From contig NC_059075.1 of NCBI RefSeq assembly GCF_020497125.1, positions 29,610,003 through 29,674,002 of the forward strand: 64,000 bases of DNA, in the 5' to 3' direction. The DNA comes from Mauremys mutica (Eukaryota > Chordata > Testudines > Geoemydidae). Of the stretch, positions 32,978-44,010 are shown piece after piece. Position numbers and translations under genes: made by a program. The stretch's first letter is position 1. Every line of letters starts with the position of its first letter. The notes under the pieces are model-generated. The model ran no database searches. It was given only the letters and a program-made list of their open reading frames with translations, and was not told where the DNA came from.

Positions 32978-33361
32978 ATGCAGTTTGAAGGAGCTCCAAC
33001 CTCACCTTTTGTAAAAGAAATAACACCCTTTAAACAAATCCTTCAACGATATGGGTACAGTCCTTGGACTGAACAAGCCCTTGCAGATATCTGCACCATT
33101 TCGGACCTACAGGATAGATTGGCCCAATATATCCTCATATGCAAACCCCCAAATGCAGTAAAAAGAGATGCTGCAGGGATCTGGCTGCTGTGGAAGGCTT
33201 GTAATGACAGCTGCCTCCGCCTAGCAGCCTGTAAAGAGAAGAAAATATCTCTAAAAGAAAAATTATCCCAATTGGAAAAAGGGGTAGAAAATTGGAAAGT
33301 AATGGCACATTGGGAAAAAGAGTCTTGGGACCCCCGAAAAACATGGGAAGAAAATATGTAA
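32978..33361 (+). CDS. Gag-like protein fragment of the provirus
   Basis: A 127-codon frame starting about 270 bp after the 5' LTR, where gag begins in retroviruses. The product begins MQFEGAPTSPFVKEITPFKQ. It has a hydrophobic/Trp-containing helical part (GYSPWTEQALADI) and a Lys/Glu-rich helical tail (KEKKISLKEKLSQLEKGVEN), reminiscent of a matrix domain. No late-domain or zinc-knuckle motif is visible. The frame ends at TAA 33359-33361; the next open frame (33433-33921) has no recognisable motif. Identity as gag rests mostly on position. Confidence 0.5.
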   Translation: MQFEGAPTSPFVKEITPFKQILQRYGYSPWTEQALADICTISDLQDRLAQYILICKPPNAVKRDAAGIWLLWKACNDSCLRLAACKEKKISLKEKLSQLEKGVENWKVMAHWEKESWDPRKTWEENM

Positions 33362-35163
33362 AACAACCATTGTAAGCTGCTCTTTTAGGAATTAAGGGTT
33401 ATAGTGCTTAATATTTATCAGTTTGGTTTTTTTTGTTGTGGTTGTTTGTTGTTCACAACTGTTGGGAAAATGTAAAAACAAAAAACTGCGTCAAGATTTA
33501 CAAGCCTCTGCTGCAAAAGCAGAGAAATAAAAATGTATGTAGTACCCAAACCCAGTTAAGTGCCCTTAAGGTTGGGTACAGAGTTAAAACAGCACTCTCA
33601 CATCTTACAGCAGCAGTAACATCAGAAGAGAAAACATTTGAGACCCCAGAAGGGGCAGGTTTTTGGGACCCCTCTGGAGAGTGGGAAGGGGAATATTTGG
33701 GTAGATTCCTCCTCCTAGGGCCAGAATGCCATTGCAACAGTAACAACAGTGCCTGCTTCTGCCTCAGACCTCCAGGCCATGGCAAAGTGGCTGGGAATTT
33801 TAAAATGAATTTTTTTTTGCACCACTTAATTAGCATTTGTGCAGCCCCAAGTACCAAACACACTGTGGCAGAGACTAAGCAGGGTCTGCCATGTGGAAGC
33901 ACTGTGCTAATTTATTTCTAAGCTTCTACCTTTCAGGATCTAAAACCAAAACATCAGACGAGCTGGTACCAGCTGAAGAGTTATAAAATACCATGGTTAT
34001 AGTGTCGCGACAAAGTCTGTGTTCAGTGTTCTCTGTTGCATGTTCTGTGTCTGTCTCTAGTGGTGTCCTGTGCTAGCATTGGGTCAAAAAAAATGAAATA
34101 AAATACTACACTAGACAGAGCAAATGTCTTTTCCTCTCTCTACTTCCCCCATGTCCATCCAACTTATCAATCACCACTTGTGTCCAAAAAACTTTGGTCC
34201 CTAGTGCATCAGGTTTATTTTTTGTTAGGTTTTATTAATACATTTGTATTGTTAGTTACATTTGCTTGTATTGTTAATTCCACACTTTTCTCTATGCACT
34301 CTGGTTCTACTTCCCCAAGTCCTAAAGGGTACTTCTTGGGCCCCCATAACCTGTAAGACCTTGGCCCATAATTGCAGGGCCTCATCTTTCAGGTCCCCAA
34401 AAACCTCTTAAGTACAACTGTTAAAAATAGGGAATTCTTCAACATTTTAGCAAATAAATGTTAGGTTAAGTCCAAATCAGCTTAACTTTGCATGACAACT
34501 GTGGTCCTCCAACAAAATCTTATTTGTTGTGTGTGCTTAAGAAGGTCCTGACCTCAGTAACTTTTATTGTTTGGCCATTGCAGCATCAAACTTGGGCCTC
34601 ATCTTATGTGTCAATGTACCCAATTATTGTAATGGTTATGGTTTTATTGTATTCCCAATTATTATAACTATAATTGTTTGGATTTGTGTTTAGGTTATAT
34701 CTGGTGTTTAGTCAATTGTAATGGTTTTAGTTATATTCACCTGGTTATAATTGTTTGGTTTGTTTACCACAGATCACCTGTGCCCTACCATGACAACAAC
34801 TACTGTAATGATCATAGATCAAGGAGCAGAGTGTTAGCAGCCCCCCAGTAGATGAATGTAAATGAAATGTCAGTACTGTTTTTACTAAACAAATTACAAC
34901 CTACCACTGATATAATATATTCTCTGGATGGTCCCCAACCACCACTGGTATCCTATCAGTAATGCTACATCCCTTGATAATTGTCTTGGTATTAAATTTT
35001 ATTTGTATTATTGAAATGTTTAGCATGTGCTTTTGGATAAAAAGGATGTCCAATAGATAGGAATCACAAACCCATGTTGCCTCACAGTACCTTCTTTTAA
35101 ACAGGTTACATGGAAAGTGACACTAACGATCATCTGTATATCGTAGTGTCAAAAGGGGGATTA
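33362..35163. other. Provirus interior without recognisable genes
   Basis: About 1.8 kb up to the polypurine tract. A 162-codon frame at 33433-33921 shows no family motif. The remainder is AT-rich and non-coding. Pol and env are absent, which points to an internal deletion or a non-autonomous design. Confidence 0.6.
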
Positions 35164-36091
35164 TGTAGGGATATTAAAGAAGGTTTATATTATACATGGT
35201 TTATATGAAAAATGATTTATTGTTAGAAATTATTTATTGTTAAATGATACTTTATAACTGAAGGTTTATGTTAGAAGTAAATGTGATTCCCAACATTTAG
35301 CCTCTAACCTGCAAGCCACCAGCTGTGTCTGTGTGAAGCCTGCTCAAAGAGATACTTTGTATAAAACTTGTTAAACCTCAATTGACTCTAAGTGCCTGAT
35401 CTCTAGATTGGTAACACCCCAAAAGGTAAAGAGACAGTGAAATAGATGTAATTAAGATAGAAAATGTATGTGAATGAGTGTCTAGTTTAAATAAATAATG
35501 AATGAATGAATGGTTAAGGAGTTACCAGCCTGAAAAATTCAATGTTGGCTGAAGAAGGTGTCAAGTGGGATCAACCAGATGACCCCCCCCCCCCGAGGGC
35601 AAACTGGAATACACCCCACCACACCTCAAAGGAAGGAAAAAAACAAACATCGGATAACATGGAGCCAGCCACCTGCTGATTGATTTAGCAACAGCAGAAT
35701 GAAGCAACTCTCATGGACTGACATAGGAATAAATTCCTATAAAACTGGACTCTGAAGACTGAGGACTTTGAGTCTATGGTTCTGCTGCCAGCCTCCAGGA
35801 GCATCAGGTGCATCTGATACAGACTCGGCTCCATCCTCATGACCAAGATACCTGGCCAGTAACTTGGCATGAGCAACGTCTAGGCTGGTAACTATAACAC
35901 CTATACAGAACCTGAATGAATGATTGTGTGAGTGTGTGTGTGTGTGTGTATAAGGAATAAGTAGTAATAGAAATAAGTAGTAAAGCAACATTGTTTGCTT
36001 TTCTTTTGTTTTACTATTATATTTACAATAAATGTGGCATCTTTGCCTTATCCCTCTTAATAAGATCCTACTAGTTTTTATTGGTATAACA
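35164..36091 (+). repeat. 3' LTR
   Basis: 928 bp, starting TGTAGGGATATT and ending GGTATAACA. It has TATAAAA at 35360-35366 and AATAAA at 36027-36032. Differences from the 5' LTR include a duplicated TTATTGTTAGAAATTATT-like stretch near 35216, a longer C run at 35583, small indels and scattered substitutions. Overall identity is high, roughly mid-90s percent by eye. Confidence 0.9.
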
Positions 36092-36095
36092 CTGC

Positions 36096-36734
36096 TAACT
36101 GTTCCAAAGAACCAGTTGTTATCCTGTCATTTTCCATGTTTAGTTATGAATCTGTATACTGTGTAGTCTTAAGTGTAGCAAAATTGGGGCCACTCTTGCT
36201 TTCAGTTACAACCGTGTAAATCCTGTGTAACTATTGAAATAGGGCGAGTTACTCTGGGTTTGCAGTTAAGCAGAACTCATTCCTTTTTCTCAGGCAAGTG
36301 GCAATCTCTGGTCTACAGATAGGACAAGTGACCGTGAATATTTTCAAAACAAATAAGACTCAGTTCTCGTGACTTGTCTTGTGCAAAAACCACAGGACCC
36401 TGCTCTTATGATTGATGGGAATAGGCCGATTTACTAGGAGAAAAAGGGAAATTCTGAGATCTAGACACACACTTTTCCTAATCTGGTGGAACTGACCATT
36501 TAAATATGCCTTATTACTTTTTACAACTGAATTTATTTTAGTATGTTTTAGTGAAAGCTTCTGTCTTAGATATCTGTTAATGACCCCATTACCAGTAAAG
36601 CTCAGCTTATACTGGGGGTGACATGGGAGGGGGTGGGGCCCCAGTGAACATGATATACTGGGGCCCCAAAATTCTCTTGATTTGGGGCTGCTTTTTTCCA
36701 ATAAAATAAGGCTACAACCAGGGTTTCATTTCTA
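36096..36734. other. No gene recognised
   Basis: Unassigned sequence between the provirus and the next MITE. Confidence 0.4.
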
Positions 36735-36736
36735 AG

Positions 36737-36923
36737 GGTATGTCTACACTACGAAATTAGGTTGAATTTATAGCAGTTGATTTTTTAGGAAAGCGATTTT
36801 TTTATACAGTCAATTGTGTGTCCTCACTAAGCACATTAAGTCAGCGGAGTGCATCCACAGTACCGAGGCTAGCGTCGACTTTCAGAGTGTTCCACTGTGG
36901 GTAGCTATCCACAGTTCCCGCAG
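36737..36923. mobile_element. Harbinger-like MITE, left part
   Basis: Begins GGGTATGTCTACACTACG, the same end type as other Harbinger-related pieces in this window, and continues through GAGGCTAGCGTCGACTTTC and GTGGGTAGCTATCCAC. The right end is not seen, because a CR1 3' end follows directly at 36924. Confidence 0.65.
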
Positions 36924-38525
36924 TCATAGAATCATAGAATATCAGGATTGGAAGGGACCTCAGGAGGTCATCTAGTCCAACCCCCTGCTCAAAGCAGGAC
37001 CAATTCCCAACTAAATCATCCCAGCCAGGGCTTTGTCAAGCCTGACCTTAAAAATCTCTAAGGAAGGAGATTCCACCACCTCCCTAGGTAACCCATTCCA
37101 GTGTTTCACCACTCTCTGAGTGAAAAAGTTTTTCCTAATATCCAACCTAACCCGCCCCCCCCCTGCTTGTTTTGTCATCTGGTACCACTGAGAACGGTCT
37201 AGATCCATCCTCTTTGGAACCCTCTTTCAGGTAGTTGAAAGCAGCTATCAACCCCCCCTCCATTCTTCTCTTCTGCAGACTAAACAATCCCAGTTCCCTC
37301 AGCCTCTCCTCATAAGTCATGTGCTCCAGCCTCCTAATCATTTTTGTTGCCCTCTGCTGGACTCTTTCCACATCCTTCTTGTAGTGTGGGGCCCAAAACT
37401 GGACACAGTACTCCAGATGAGGCCTCACCAATGTCGAATAGAGGGGAATGATCACATCCCTTGATCTGCTGGCAATGCCCCTACTTATACAGCCCAAAAT
37501 GCCATTAGCCTTCTTGGCAACAAGGGCACACTGTTGACTCATATCCAGCTTCTCGTCCACGGTAACCCCTAGGTCCTTTTCTGCAGAACTGCTACCCAGC
37601 CATTCGGTCCCTAGTCTGTAGCAGTGCATGGGATTCTTCCGTCCTAAGTGCAGGACTCTGCACTTGTCCTTGTTGAACTTCATCAGGTTTCTTTTGGCCC
37701 AGTCCTCTAATTTGTCTGGGTCCCTCTGTATCCTATCCCTACCCTCCAGCGTATCTACCACTCCTCCAAGTTTAGTGTCATCTGCAAACTTGCTGAGGGT
37801 GCAGTCCACGCCATCCTCCAGATCATTAATGAAGATATTGAACAAAACCGGCCCCAGGACCGACCCTTGGGGGACTCCACTTGATACCGGCTGCCAACTA
37901 GACATGGAGCCATTGATCACTACCCGTTGAGCCAGACGATCTAGCCAGCTTTCTATCCACCTTACAGTCCATTCATCCAGCCCATACTTCTTTAACTTGC
38001 TGGCAAGAATACTGTGGGAGAGCATATCAAAAGCTTTGCTAAAGTCAAGGAATAACACATCCACTGCTTTCCCCTCATCCACAGACCCAGTTAGCTCCTC
38101 ATAGAAGGCAATTAGGTTAGTCAGGCATGACTTGCCCTTGGTGAATCCAGGCTGACTGTTCCTGATCACTTTCCTCTCCTCTAAGTGCTTCAGAATTGAT
38201 TCCTTGAGGACCTGCTCCATGATTTTTCCAGGAACTAAGGTGAGGCTGACTGGCCTGTAGTTCTCCGGATCCTCCTCCTTCCCTTTTTTAAAGATGGGCA
38301 CTACAGTAGCCTTTTTCCAGTCATCCGGGACCTCCCCCGTTCGCTATGAGTTTTCAAAGATAATGGCCCATGGCTCTGCAATCACATCTGCCAACTCCTT
38401 TAGCACCCTCGGATGCAGCACATCCGGCCCCGTGGACTTGTGCTCGTCCAGTTTTTCTAAATATTCCCGAACCACTTCTCTCTCCACAGAGGGCTGGTCA
38501 CCTTCTCCCCATACTGTGCTGCCCA
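36924..38525 (-). mobile_element. CR1 LINE, 5'-truncated
   Basis: The 3' end lies at the left, with the short repeat TCATAGAATCATAGAAT (ATTCTATG units on the minus strand), which is the CR1 hallmark. The 5' end is truncated near 38525. It carries most of the RT-containing ORF2. CR1 is the dominant LINE in turtles, birds and crocodilians. Confidence 0.92.
37008..38525 (-). pseudogene. CR1 ORF2 reverse transcriptase, partial
   Basis: The minus-strand frame 38301-37147 (384 codons) covers the [21 protein letters not shown], then [13 protein letters not shown], motif [36 protein letters not shown], and the catalytic box [10 protein letters not shown]. Thumb and C-terminal parts follow ([21 protein letters not shown]). 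Upstream, codons for the fingers are present but cut by a TAG at about 38346 in place of the Trp codon of the FEKSWRTGEVP-type block. Near 37147-37208 the frame shifts, then continues [18 protein letters not shown] to the stop near 37008. The apurinic endonuclease domain is absent through 5' truncation. One stop and one shift make it inactive. Confidence 0.9.
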
Positions 38526-39557
38526 GGGGTTAAAGCACTAGAAGACTGGGCAAGTCATGACATCTTTTTGTGCCTTAGTTTAGCCACCTCTATATTGCAG
38601 ATAAAGATCCTATCCACCTTTGCAAAATACTTTGAACTCTATGGTTGAAGAGCACTCAGGAAGTGCAATACTATAGGTTCATGTTTGCTTCCACACAAAT
38701 ACTTGCAGAATTAACTCCAAAAGCCAAACAAGCAGATAACATTAGATGAGAAAGCCAAGTCAGCCCCACCCAGCAGAATTCTGAAAGCACAAAACTGTAT
38801 CAGAAACACATTATATGCCTTTATCGGAATATGTGATCAAAGGGTTGGTCTTCATCATTTTGTTTTTTATTTTTGGAAAAGGCAAAAAAAAGTTCAGTGA
38901 CAGGGGATATAAGGACAACACAGATACAGAGTTGCAATTCCCTTCCATCAGCTATAAACTTGCATAGTACATGATGTACAGGCACAAACCCAACAGTATA
39001 TAGTAATATACAGTACCATTTATGCACAAGGGGGTCTAAATCAGGGTCTCCGCCACCCATTGGAATTCTGGGTTGAGCTCCCAATGCCTGATGGGGCAAA
39101 AACATTGTCGCGGGTGGTTTTGGGTACATGTCGTCAGTCACCTCTCCCTCTGTGAAAGCAATGGCAGACAATTGTTTCGCGCCTTTTTTCAGTGCGGGCA
39201 ATATACTTAACTCCTTCCTGCCTGCCTAATGCCAGCTTTGTCGAAGAACAAACCCCAAATACCTGCATGCTTTATGGAAATCAAACCATCAGTTTTCCGA
39301 AAGGGCAGGAGAGTGAATTTAATGTGTTTCTAACTCCTTTAAAAAGTGCCCAGTTTCTTTTCTGTGACATGAGAACTGAAAAGTCAGAGTTTATCACAAA
39401 TTTCTCATGCTCTTCTCAACTTCTAATTTCTCAACCAGTGCCTGGGCAATATTGAGTATAGTCTGTCAACAACCAAAGAAAATTGTTCAGGGGTTTATGT
39501 CCGCAAGTGGCTATGTGGATGAAATGTTTTCTTGATGGTTTGGTGGTTAGCTGTTTA
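38526..39557. other. No gene recognised
   Basis: Unassigned AT-rich DNA with short frames lacking motifs. Confidence 0.4.
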
Positions 39558-39571
39558 GGGTATGTCTACAC

Positions 39572-40484
39572 CAGTGGTTCCCAAACTGGGGTTCATGAAA
39601 TGTTACAGGGGACTCTCGGGGGTGGGGGTGGGGATATTTCCTAATGGTGGACAGCTGTCCCTAGGAACCGCGGCAGCACAGGGCCAGCAGCCTGGAGCCC
39701 CTGGACTTCCAAGAGCTAAGAGGATCAAAGCAAGTGTATCTATCACACTGAGAAGATTTAAACTTCAAGACTTCTTATAAGAAATGGAAAGGGAGGTGGA
39801 TCTTTTTTGCTGTTTTTTAAATTAAATAGGCAGGCAGCTAGTGTTGCTTTTAAAATTATTATGAAGAACAAGTTTAAGCTTTGTTGTAACGTGCGTTGTT
39901 TGCTTGGACTGCTCATGACCTGAATGCTTGTGTAGGAGGAACTCTTTGAGTTGGCTTCTTAAATACCTTCATGCCATTTCACATCTGATACTCCTTGGTG
40001 AAACAGAGGAGCCTTGTCTTATAACAGGCTTATTCAAAGTGATACAAGCTACAAAAGTGAAATCTTGGAAGAGTGTTGTCATTTTCATAATGTAATAAAA
40101 ATACTGTAATGATAAATAAGAACATAAGAATGGCCCTAATAGGTAAGACCAAGGGTCCATCTAGCCCAGTATCCTGTCTTCCGACAGTGGCCAGTGCCAG
40201 GTGCCCCTGAGGGAATGAACAGAACAGGTAATCATCAAGTGATCCATCCCCTTTCGCTCATTCCCAGTTTCTGGCAAGCAGAGGCTAGGGACACTTAATA
40301 ATACTTAGTGTGTAATAAGCATGTCCATAAAAACAAATTTTATATTTCCAAGATCACTTATTTTATAATTTATATACTCAGGTAAATGAGAATCCCTGGA
40401 ACTACTCATTTTTAGGAGGGGGTTTGCGAGACTTGACACTTTAGTGAAAGGGGTTCACAGGTTGTTAAAGTTTGGGAACCACTG
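39572..40484. mobile_element. hAT element, non-autonomous, with perfect 8-bp TSD
   Basis: Starts CAGTGGTTCCCAAACT and ends AGTTTGGGAACCACTG. GTCTACAC at 39564-39571 is repeated at 40485-40492. The target lies in the terminal repeat of the surrounding MITE. The interior holds another interspersed repeat (40117-40295) and no transposase. Confidence 0.93.
40117..40295 (+). repeat. Interspersed repeat inside the hAT element
   Basis: From AAGAACATAAGAATGGCC through CCATCTAGCCCAGTATCC and GAATGAACAGAACAGG to GCTAGGGACAC. I recognise this as a high-copy turtle repeat but cannot assign its class. It forms a third nesting level. Confidence 0.5.
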
Positions 40485-40844
40485 GTCTACACTGAAATAA
40501 AGGCTGGCCCATGTCAGCTGACTCGGTCTGGACGGGCTTGGGTTAAGGGGCTGTTTAATTGCAGTGTAGATATTTTGACCTTGGGCTGGATCCTGGGCTG
40601 TAGGATCCTGCGTGGTGGGAGGTATCCAGAGCTCGGACTGCAGCACAAGCCCGAAATCTACAATGCAATTAAAAAGCCCCTTGGCCCGGGCCCAAGTCAG
40701 CTGGCCCAGGCCAGCTCTGGGTGTCTAATTGCAGACTAGACATACCTTTTAGATTCCTTGACAAGTCAAGCTTTCAGTTAAGAAAGTACGTTTTTTTTGT
40801 TTTTGTTTTTTAACTCTTTTCCCTGCCTTTATTTCCAGAACTTT

Positions 40845-41546
40845 TGAGAATTATGTACCCATTCCATATAATCTAGGGGTTATAGTGGATCACAAATTGA
40901 ATCTGAGTCAACAATGTGATACAGCTGTGAAACAGGGTAATCTTATTCTGTGGTGTATTAACAGGAGTTGTTGTATGTGAGACATGGGAGATAATTGTCC
41001 TGCCCTACTTGGTACTGGTGAGGCCTCAGCTGAAATACTGTGTCCAGTTCTGGGCACCAAGCTGAAAGAAAGATGTGGACAAATTGGAGAGAGCCCAGAG
41101 GAGAGCAACAAAAATGATAAAAGGTTTAGAAAACCTGACCTATGAGGAAACATTGAAACAACTGGCTTTGTTCAGTCTTGAGAAAAGTGTGTATGTGTGT
41201 GTGTGGGGGTGTACTTGAAAACAGTTTTCAACTATATTAGGGGTTGTTATAAAGAGGATGGGGATTGATTGTTCTCTGTGTCTGCTGAAGGTAGGACAAG
41301 AAGTAATGGGCTTAAGAGATTTAGGTTATCAAGAAAAGCTTTCTAATAATAAGGGTGGGTATGCTCTGGCATGGGCTTCCGAGGGTGGTGGTGGAAGCCC
41401 CATCATGGGAGGTTTTTAGGAACAGGTTGGACAAACACCTGTGAGGAATGGTGTAGGTACTTGGTCCTGCCAAGTACCTACACCATAGCGAGCTGGATGA
41501 GATGATCTCTCGAGGTCCCTTCCAGGCCTACATTTCTCTGATTCTC
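40845..41546 (+). mobile_element. Old CR1 LINE 3' fragment
   Basis: Diverged CR1 ORF2 C-terminal part and 3' end on the plus strand, with blocks such as AATACTGTGTCCAGTTCTGG, GAGAGCAACAAAAATGAT, CCTATGAGGAAACATTGA and the terminal CCTACATTTCTCTGATTCT. Many indels, including a GTGTGTGT run at about 41191, show it is much older than the copy at 36924. Confidence 0.8.
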
Positions 41547-43500
41547 TAACAATTTATGGGACTAACCTTAGGAAGAAATCCTTCACCTAGTATGGGGTAA
41601 GAGCAGGCCAGATGCAGCCTGGTAGTTGTGCTATGCAGTCTGCAACAACCTTCATCTTTAACAGGACCATGCTGGACTGGTAGTCTTTATGGAACGCACA
41701 TCTGTGTTCAAAATGAGGACAGTTGCAGTTGTCTCCATTGATTACTGTGGCTCCATTAAATGCTAAGTACAGCAGAGCCCTTGGGCTCCTGACAAGTTGC
41801 TTAAGTGGTTTGTATTTGGGGGCAGAATAGGCATGTAGATAGGACTCACTAAATTAGATGTGCAATGGTAAGGTGTTGGAAAGCCTCACTGTTGAGAGGG
41901 GGAGGGAGAGGCAGGCTCTGGACCATCCCCTTTACAGTCTTTTTCAGAATGCATTTATTTATTTAGAAGCCTGATTTGAGAGCCTTAAGCAGGCATTTGG
42001 TCTCTTCATTCCTGCACAGAAGGGTTTTAGACTATCTTACCAGGCTGTTACAGGCCTTCATGAAAGGCATTGGAGAGGAGATCCTCCAGGATACTGTTAA
42101 CTCGTCCTTTGGATTTAGTTAGTGTTGTGAGGACTTTGACAGAATTTTCCCCTCAAGCCACTAAGGCTGTCATTTAAAACATCTCCCTGGGAAAGTGGTC
42201 TTATTAGCCCTGACATCAGCGTGGTGGGGGAACTGCAAGTTCTGGTATTCTGTGAACCTTTTCTGAACTTCAGCGAGGACTCAGTGTTTCATAAGTCAGA
42301 TCTGTTGTTCATGTTACAATAAAAGCCCATGTTGAGGCCTGATGACACCAGATGTTTTATGGACCCAGAGTAAAAGGTGGTCCTTTCCCCAAAGAGTTTA
42401 CTATCTAATTAAGAGAAGCTGCAGCCAATCTGTGTAACAAGCAATTGAGGGGATGAGGGAAACTACCATAAGAACATGCTTTTAGATGGGGCAAGTTATG
42501 TGGAAGGCTAGATGATGTCAAAGTCCAAAGTAACTTCTGGTCAAACTTTGAACTAAGACTTAGTTTCTGAGGCCAAGGTTGCCAAAAAAGACTGACATGT
42601 TGGTCCCTCAATTTTTCAGTGCCCAACTTGAGACACTATAAAGAGGCTGGATTCTGAGAGGGTAGGTGCCCAGCCCCTTATGAAAATCTGGCCCCCTTAA
42701 AGGATCTCAAGTTGGGCACTCAAAATTGTTAGTTACTTTTGAGAAACTTGGTCAGTATTTTTGGCTGTACTGCGATGTGCAATTTCTCTCTCTCTCCCCC
42801 CCTCCCTCCCGGCGTATCTGGCAGATGTTGACCCTTTCTTTAAAAAAGGTGCAAGTGTTGAGGAAAGCAGAACAACTGGTTAATTTCAACAGACAGATGT
42901 AAGAGAGCATAGTCTTTAGATGGATGCTTGGACAGGGAATGAACTTGTCCTGTGCAGAGGAGGCTTACATTGTATTGAGGAAAGTCCTTTTCTTCCCCAA
43001 TGGGAGAGTCTCAGCTCATCAGGTTAGGGACTTCACCCCATTATGCTTCACAGTTAAAGCATCTAATTAACTAGACCTATTTGTTGTTTCAGCTGTTCAG
43101 CCAGCAATGAAGGTGATGGTTGTGGTTGCTAAATTGACCTTCCTGGGCTGAGGAAGCTAGTGGAAAACAGGGCTAAGTCGCCATGGAGGAATCTCTTTCC
43201 CTTTCTGAGCATAGATCCTTCATCATGATTTGGTCATCGTGTCTGAATTGGTGTCCCCTTTTTTTAATTCTTGAATTATAAGCCTTCCCTCTTGCATTCA
43301 GACTCATTTGGTTTGTGTTGAATTGTGTATAATTCCATGTCCAGAGGAATACTTAGTCAGATTTCAGTCCTGAGCTTTGGGAATTGTGTGAAAGAGAGGT
43401 GTACTAGGGAAACAAAGTGGGGAAGTTATCATGGTGAGTTGTCTCCTCTATAATCAAGTCAGTCAGTTAGGACAGAACCCTGCAAGATGCTTAATGTTCT
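41547..43500. other. No gene; old palindromic repeat near 42655-42760
   Basis: Mostly unassigned. The part near 42655 with GAAAATCTGGCCCC and CAAGTTGGGCACTCAAAA looks like an ancient reptile MITE. Confidence 0.35.
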
Positions 43501-43504
43501 GGTC

Positions 43505-43615
43505 CCAATCCAGCAAAATGCTTACTCATGAGTAAGTCCCATAGAGGTCACTAGGACTACTGTACTTTTAAAGTTAGACACATGCTTAAGTGATTTGCTG
43601 GATCAAGGCAAGAAT
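43505..43615. repeat. Old palindromic MITE
   Basis: GATCC-type ends with inverted AATCCAGCAAAATGCTTA and GTGATTTGCTGGATCAAG around a GTCCCATAGAGGTCACTAGG centre. This is a widespread amniote palindromic repeat; a related unit is at 56015-56105. Confidence 0.55.
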
Positions 43616-43664
43616 GTTCAGTACATTGAGGATCAAGCCCAAAGAAAGGAAGGAGAGTCTTGTA

Positions 43665-44010
43665 GTTGGAACAATGGATTGGAAGTTGGGACAACTGAGT
43701 TCTAATCAGAGGGGTAGCTGTGTTAGTCTGGATCTGTAAAAAGCAACAATGAGTCCTGTGGCACCTTAAAGACTAACAGATGTATTGGAGCATAAGCTTT
43801 TGTGAGTGACGAAGTGGATATTCACCCACTAAAGCTTATGCTGCAATACATCTGTTAGTCTTTAAGGTGCCACAGGACTCATTGTTGGTGAGTTCTAATC
43901 CTGGCTCTGCTACAGTCACTTCCCCATCTGGGGGTCTCTCTCTCTCTCCACTGATAAAATGGGAAGGATATTTTTTCTAACTAACAGGAGTCTTGAGGCT
44001 TAATTTATTC
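43665..44010 (+). repeat. MIR-like SINE split by a PLE fold-back insertion
   Basis: The left piece (to 43707) and the right piece (from 43889) join into a MIR-type order: GTTCTAATCCTGGCTCTGC (tRNA B-box region and core) followed by CACTTCCCCATCTGGGGG and GATAAAATGGGAAGGAT. Diverged, so an old copy. Confidence 0.55.
43708..43888. mobile_element. Fold-back PLE-tail insertion with 12-bp TSD
   Basis: The left arm is the reverse complement of the PLE tail including its longest end (AGAGGGGTAGCTGTGTTAG). The right arm is the tail itself, from GACGAAGTGGATATTCACCC to CACAGGACTCATTGTTG. TGAGTTCTAATC flanks both ends (43696-43707 and 43889-43900). The hammerhead core is degraded on both arms. Confidence 0.88.

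Larger units (their letters stand above)
31813..36091 (+). mobile_element. Endogenous retrovirus with two LTRs and 4-bp TSD, no pol
   Basis: Two direct LTRs (31813-32707 and 35164-36091) bracket about 2.46 kb. The host repeat CTGC flanks the provirus at 31809-31812 and 36092-36095. A possible primer-binding site starts TGGTGGAGAATAGCG at 32711. A polypurine tract AAAAGGGGGA at 35151-35160 stands just before the 3' LTR. The interior has a gag-like frame but no protease, RT, integrase or env motif, so it is a deleted or non-autonomous provirus. Confidence 0.9.
39558..40747. mobile_element. Harbinger-like MITE hosting a hAT element
   Basis: Ends GGGTATGTCTACAC and CTAGACATACC are inverted. Once the inserted hAT is removed, the MITE is about 270 bp and internally symmetric (GTCAGCTGACTCGG against CAAGTCAGCTGGCCC; AATTGCAGTGTAGA against TCTACAATGCAATT). 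Confidence 0.7.
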
